Assembly (NCBI GenBank): GCA_029934675.1
Contig: JAOZLT010000007.1
Location: 1 to 12,837 of the forward strand
Length of the DNA: 12,837 nucleotides
Direction of reading: 5' to 3'
Source: Candidatus Altimarinota bacterium
GTDB lineage: Bacteria; Patescibacteriota; Gracilibacteria; UM-FILTER-43-11
The position numbers were made by a program, and so were the translations under genes. Below the pieces are notes generated by a model that saw nothing but the letters and a program-made list of their open reading frames with translations, had not been told where the DNA came from and ran no database searches. Positions 10,182 to 12,837 of this stretch are shown here, piece by piece. Positions within the stretch are counted from its first letter, which is position 1. Every line of letters begins with the position of its first letter.

Positions 10182-12725
10182 TTAGAGCGTTCGTTCTTTT
10201 TTCTCAATCTTAAACGCCTCTAGTATATCACCCTCAACAACAGATCTAGGTGTCGCTAATCTCATTCCACACTCAGAACCTTTTTCCAGCTCCTTAACAT
10301 CCTCCTTAACATGCTTAAGTGATTCAACTTTTGTTTCATAAAGCAATTCGCCGTCGTGCATAACCCTAACCATTGAATCGCTTGTTACTTTACCTTCTGT
10401 AACTTTACAGCCTATAATTACCCATTTCTTTTTATTGAGGAAAATTTGTTTTATCTCCACTTTACCAAGCTCAATAACATTAATCTCCGGCTCAAGCATA
10501 CCGGATAAAATTGCTGTAACGTCTTCAGTGAGTTTATAGATAATGGTATAGTTCTTAATATCTACATGTTCTTTTTCCGCTAGTTTTCTTACATGCACAT
10601 TAGCAGTCACATGGAAACCAACTAAAAGTGCCTGACTCGCAGATGCCATTACAACATCGGTATCAGATATATTGCCGACTCCACAATGAATTGCTTTTAC
10701 TGCGACATCATCTGTTTTTATCTTATTCAAAGCCTGCAAAATTGCCTCAAGGGAGCCTTTTGTATCAGCCTTAACTACTAATTTCAAGTATTTGATATCG
10801 CCCATATTAATTTGCGAAACAATACGCTCCACCATTGAACCAGCCTCATGCTCCTCTTTCTGGCGTCTTAATTCTTTTATCTGAACCAGGCGTTCTTTGG
10901 CTACTTTTTCATTCTTAAATGCCTGTAAGATATCACCTGCTTTTGGCACCTTAGCCAATCCTGATATACGAACGGCGCCTGATGGTTTTATATCTTTCAA
11001 TGCCTTTCCTAAGTGGTTCTGCATTGTTTTTATTTTCCCTATAGTACCCCCAACTACAATCGAATCACCTACTTTTAGAGTACCCGTATTTACAAGAATT
11101 GTAGCGATAGGCCCGAGTGATGGATCTAAATGAGATTCGACAACTGTACCCACAGCCATTCTTTTTGGATTAGCTGTAAGTTTTTCCATTTCAGCGACCA
11201 ACAAAATCATTTCCAGTAAATCATCAATTCCCTCTCCGGTATGGGCTGATACTGGTACCATTATAGTCTTACCCCCCCAATCTTCGGACTGTAATTCATG
11301 TTCAGCCAATTCTCCTTTCACTTTATCTATATTCGCATTAGGCTTATCTATTTTATTGATTGCGACAATTATTGGTACGCCAGCTTCTTTGGCATGATTT
11401 AAAGCTTCAATAGTTTGTGGCTTTACACCCTCATCTGCGGCAACAACCAAAATTGCGATATCAGTAACTTTTGCACCTCTGGCACGCATTGATGTAAATG
11501 CCTCATGACCAGGAGTGTCGAGGAATGTTATTAATTTATTCTTCTTCTCCACCTGATATGCTCCGATATGCTGAGTAATACCACCAGCTTCACCTGCAAC
11601 AACATTAGCATTTCGAATATAATCCAACAGCTTAGTTTTACCGTGGTCTACATGCCCCATTATTGTGACAATAGGTGGACGAACCTTGAGAACACTTTTA
11701 TCTTCCTCTTCTAATAGAGCTTTAATATCACCTGCAAAAAGGTCTTCTGATGTAACCTCTTTTTCCCTCATCTTAACATCTACATTCAAATCTGTGGCAA
11801 CAACAGCAGCTGTATCAAAATCGATTTGCTGATTAATTGTGGCCATTATTCCATTTTTGAACAGAGTGGCAATAACATCAGAAACCGGTAAACCGCATTT
11901 TTCAGAAAACTCTTTTACACTAATAATACTTGGTATTTCAATAGTTCCTGTCTTAGCTTTAATTTGAGGCTGAGCTTTTGGTCCACGTTTTTGGCTAGTA
12001 GCGCGCTTTGTTTTCTGCTCCTTAAAGCGCTCATCATCAAGTTCACGTTCAATAGCAAGCTCTTCTGCTGAGAGTCCCTCATTTTCACCCGTATCATAAT
12101 TTACTCTCTTAACATTAGCACCTGAATGCGGATGTCGCATCATAGTCAAAATACGATCTTCGGTCTTAACTTTTCTATTTCTACGCTTTCCTTTTGATTT
12201 ATAATAAGTTTTAGGTAGTTCTTTCTTTTCTATGTTAGATATTTTATTAGCTCCACCCAATTCTATTCGTCTGTTAACCGAAATCCGCGCAGTTTTTTTA
12301 GGTTCAATACCTGGAGAGGATTTTGGAACTATGCCACGGGCTTTTTGTTCTTCTCTTTTTTTCTCATGTGACGTAAAATCCTGATTTTCTGCCGTAGTAA
12401 GTTTGTCGTTTTTGTGAGAACTATCCATTCGACCTTGTTCATGACCAGCATCCTTACCTTCAACTCCATCTTTCTTTACCGCTTTTTTGCGAATAGCTTT
12501 TGGCTTCTTCGGCTTAGCTTCTTTCTCATCTTTAAATACAACTGCAACTCTTCTGTGAGTTAGAGTTGGTTTTACTTTTCCTTTCAAAAAACGAACAACA
12601 CCAGCCGCAAGGGCATTATCAACTTCATGTGCGGTTGCACTAATTCCAAAATTGGTCTTTTCAAGCTCTCTTCTGAGCTCTTGGGTAGTAATTCGAAGTT
12701 CTTTAGCGATGTCCGCTAAGCGCAT
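10182..12725 (-). CDS. infB: Translation initiation factor IF-2
   Basis: 847 aa, full length. This GTPase places fMet-tRNA on the 30S P site and promotes subunit joining. An N-terminal IF2_N motif (MRLADIAKELRITTQELRREL) is followed by a long lysine-rich, low-complexity linker. A second IF2_N-like helical block (IISVKEFSEKCGLPVSDVIATLF) and the GTPase domain come next: G1 GHVDHGKT (357-364), G2 region around GGITQHIGAY, G3 DTPGH (403-407), G4 NKID (457-460) and G5 SAHTG. The beta-barrel and C-terminal domains contain KADTKGSLEAILQAL and the ending EKGSECGMRL. The ATG at 12725 has AGGA 5 bp upstream, one of the few Shine-Dalgarno-like sites in the window. Its usual nusA and rbfA neighbours are not visible. 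Confidence 0.97.
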   Translation of the reverse strand: MRLADIAKELRITTQELRRELEKTNFGISATAHEVDNALAAGVVRFLKGKVKPTLTHRRVAVVFKDEKEAKPKKPKAIRKKAVKKDGVEGKDAGHEQGRMDSSHKNDKLTTAENQDFTSHEKKREEQKARGIVPKSSPGIEPKKTARISVNRRIELGGANKISNIEKKELPKTYYKSKGKRRNRKVKTEDRILTMMRHPHSGANVKRVNYDTGENEGLSAEELAIERELDDERFKEQKTKRATSQKRGPKAQPQIKAKTGTIEIPSIISVKEFSEKCGLPVSDVIATLFKNGIMATINQQIDFDTAAVVATDLNVDVKMREKEVTSEDLFAGDIKALLEEEDKSVLKVRPPIVTIMGHVDHGKTKLLDYIRNANVVAGEAGGITQHIGAYQVEKKNKLITFLDTPGHEAFTSMRARGAKVTDIAILVVAADEGVKPQTIEALNHAKEAGVPIIVAINKIDKPNANIDKVKGELAEHELQSEDWGGKTIMVPVSAHTGEGIDDLLEMILLVAEMEKLTANPKRMAVGTVVESHLDPSLGPIATILVNTGTLKVGDSIVVGGTIGKIKTMQNHLGKALKDIKPSGAVRISGLAKVPKAGDILQAFKNEKVAKERLVQIKELRRQKEEHEAGSMVERIVSQINMGDIKYLKLVVKADTKGSLEAILQALNKIKTDDVAVKAIHCGVGNISDTDVVMASASQALLVGFHVTANVHVRKLAEKEHVDIKNYTIIYKLTEDVTAILSGMLEPEINVIELGKVEIKQIFLNKKKWVIIGCKVTEGKVTSDSMVRVMHDGELLYETKVESLKHVKEDVKELEKGSECGMRLATPRSVVEGDILEAFKIEKKERTL

Positions 12726-12798
12726 ATGTTCCTAAGTTAAAAAGCGAAACTAGAGTATCACTCTTAACTTTAGACTGCAAGACATAATTTATTTAGGA

Positions 12799-12820
12799 AT
12801 TCGGATTTCTGATTTCGCAT
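12799..12820 (-). repeat. GAAATC-type dispersed repeat upstream of infB
   Basis: On the minus strand this reads ATGCGAAATCAGAAATCCGA and shares a 16-bp identical block with yggS (5377-5392). It belongs to the same family as the GAAATCC arrays in and after rluD. Between it and infB there is only a weak promoter candidate: TTGCAG, then GATACT after 16 bp on the minus strand. Confidence 0.7.
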
Positions 12821-12837
12821 TTTATTTAACATGTGTC

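Overview
The window is AT-rich bacterial chromosome with housekeeping genes at both ends (rluD, rplU, rplS, yggS, infB) and accessory DNA in the middle. Small uncharacterised proteins, few Shine-Dalgarno sequences, an apparently leaderless mRNA, an acidic tail on ribosomal protein L19 and short GAAATCC-type repeats in genes and spacers together suggest a Candidate Phyla Radiation (Patescibacteria) type genome. This is an inference; no rRNA is present to test it. Full-length genes end in TAA, TAG or TGA and nothing points to a recoded UGA.

Region 1 (1-3400): rluD (+) converges on a minus-strand cluster, rplS -> csaB-like polysaccharide pyruvyl transferase -> rplU. A long inverted repeat separates the converging units. 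Region 2 (3400-6420): a winged-helix/nucleotidyltransferase-like regulator, a two-helix membrane peptide, yggS (+) and a pair of unrecognised minus-strand genes transcribed from a clear promoter. yggS and the second gene of that pair overlap tail to tail by 4 bp.

Region 3 (6420-9040) is the most interesting part. A small XRE-type helix-turn-helix protein and a 319-aa retron/Abi-like reverse transcriptase overlap by ATGA. About 300 bp upstream lies a long imperfect hairpin enclosed by a closing stem, so the layout is structured RNA - HTH - RT, as in retrons. The RT has YVDD but lacks the usual retron NAxxH and VTG motifs. The unit is bracketed by 51-bp imperfect inverted repeats (6703-6753 and 8580-8630). 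It sits inside what may be the two ends of an ISAon1-like insertion sequence: a 13-bp inverted repeat at 6445/8927 and a 49-codon transposase C-terminus. I read this as a retron-like cassette nested in a decayed IS.

Region 4 (9040-10180): a lipoprotein-like gene with a near-consensus promoter, a repeat-rich spacer with two 37-bp direct repeats, and a GC-richer 128-nt segment that folds into a closed multi-helix domain. Region 5 (10182-12837): infB (translation initiation factor IF-2) and its upstream region, with another copy of the GAAATC repeat.
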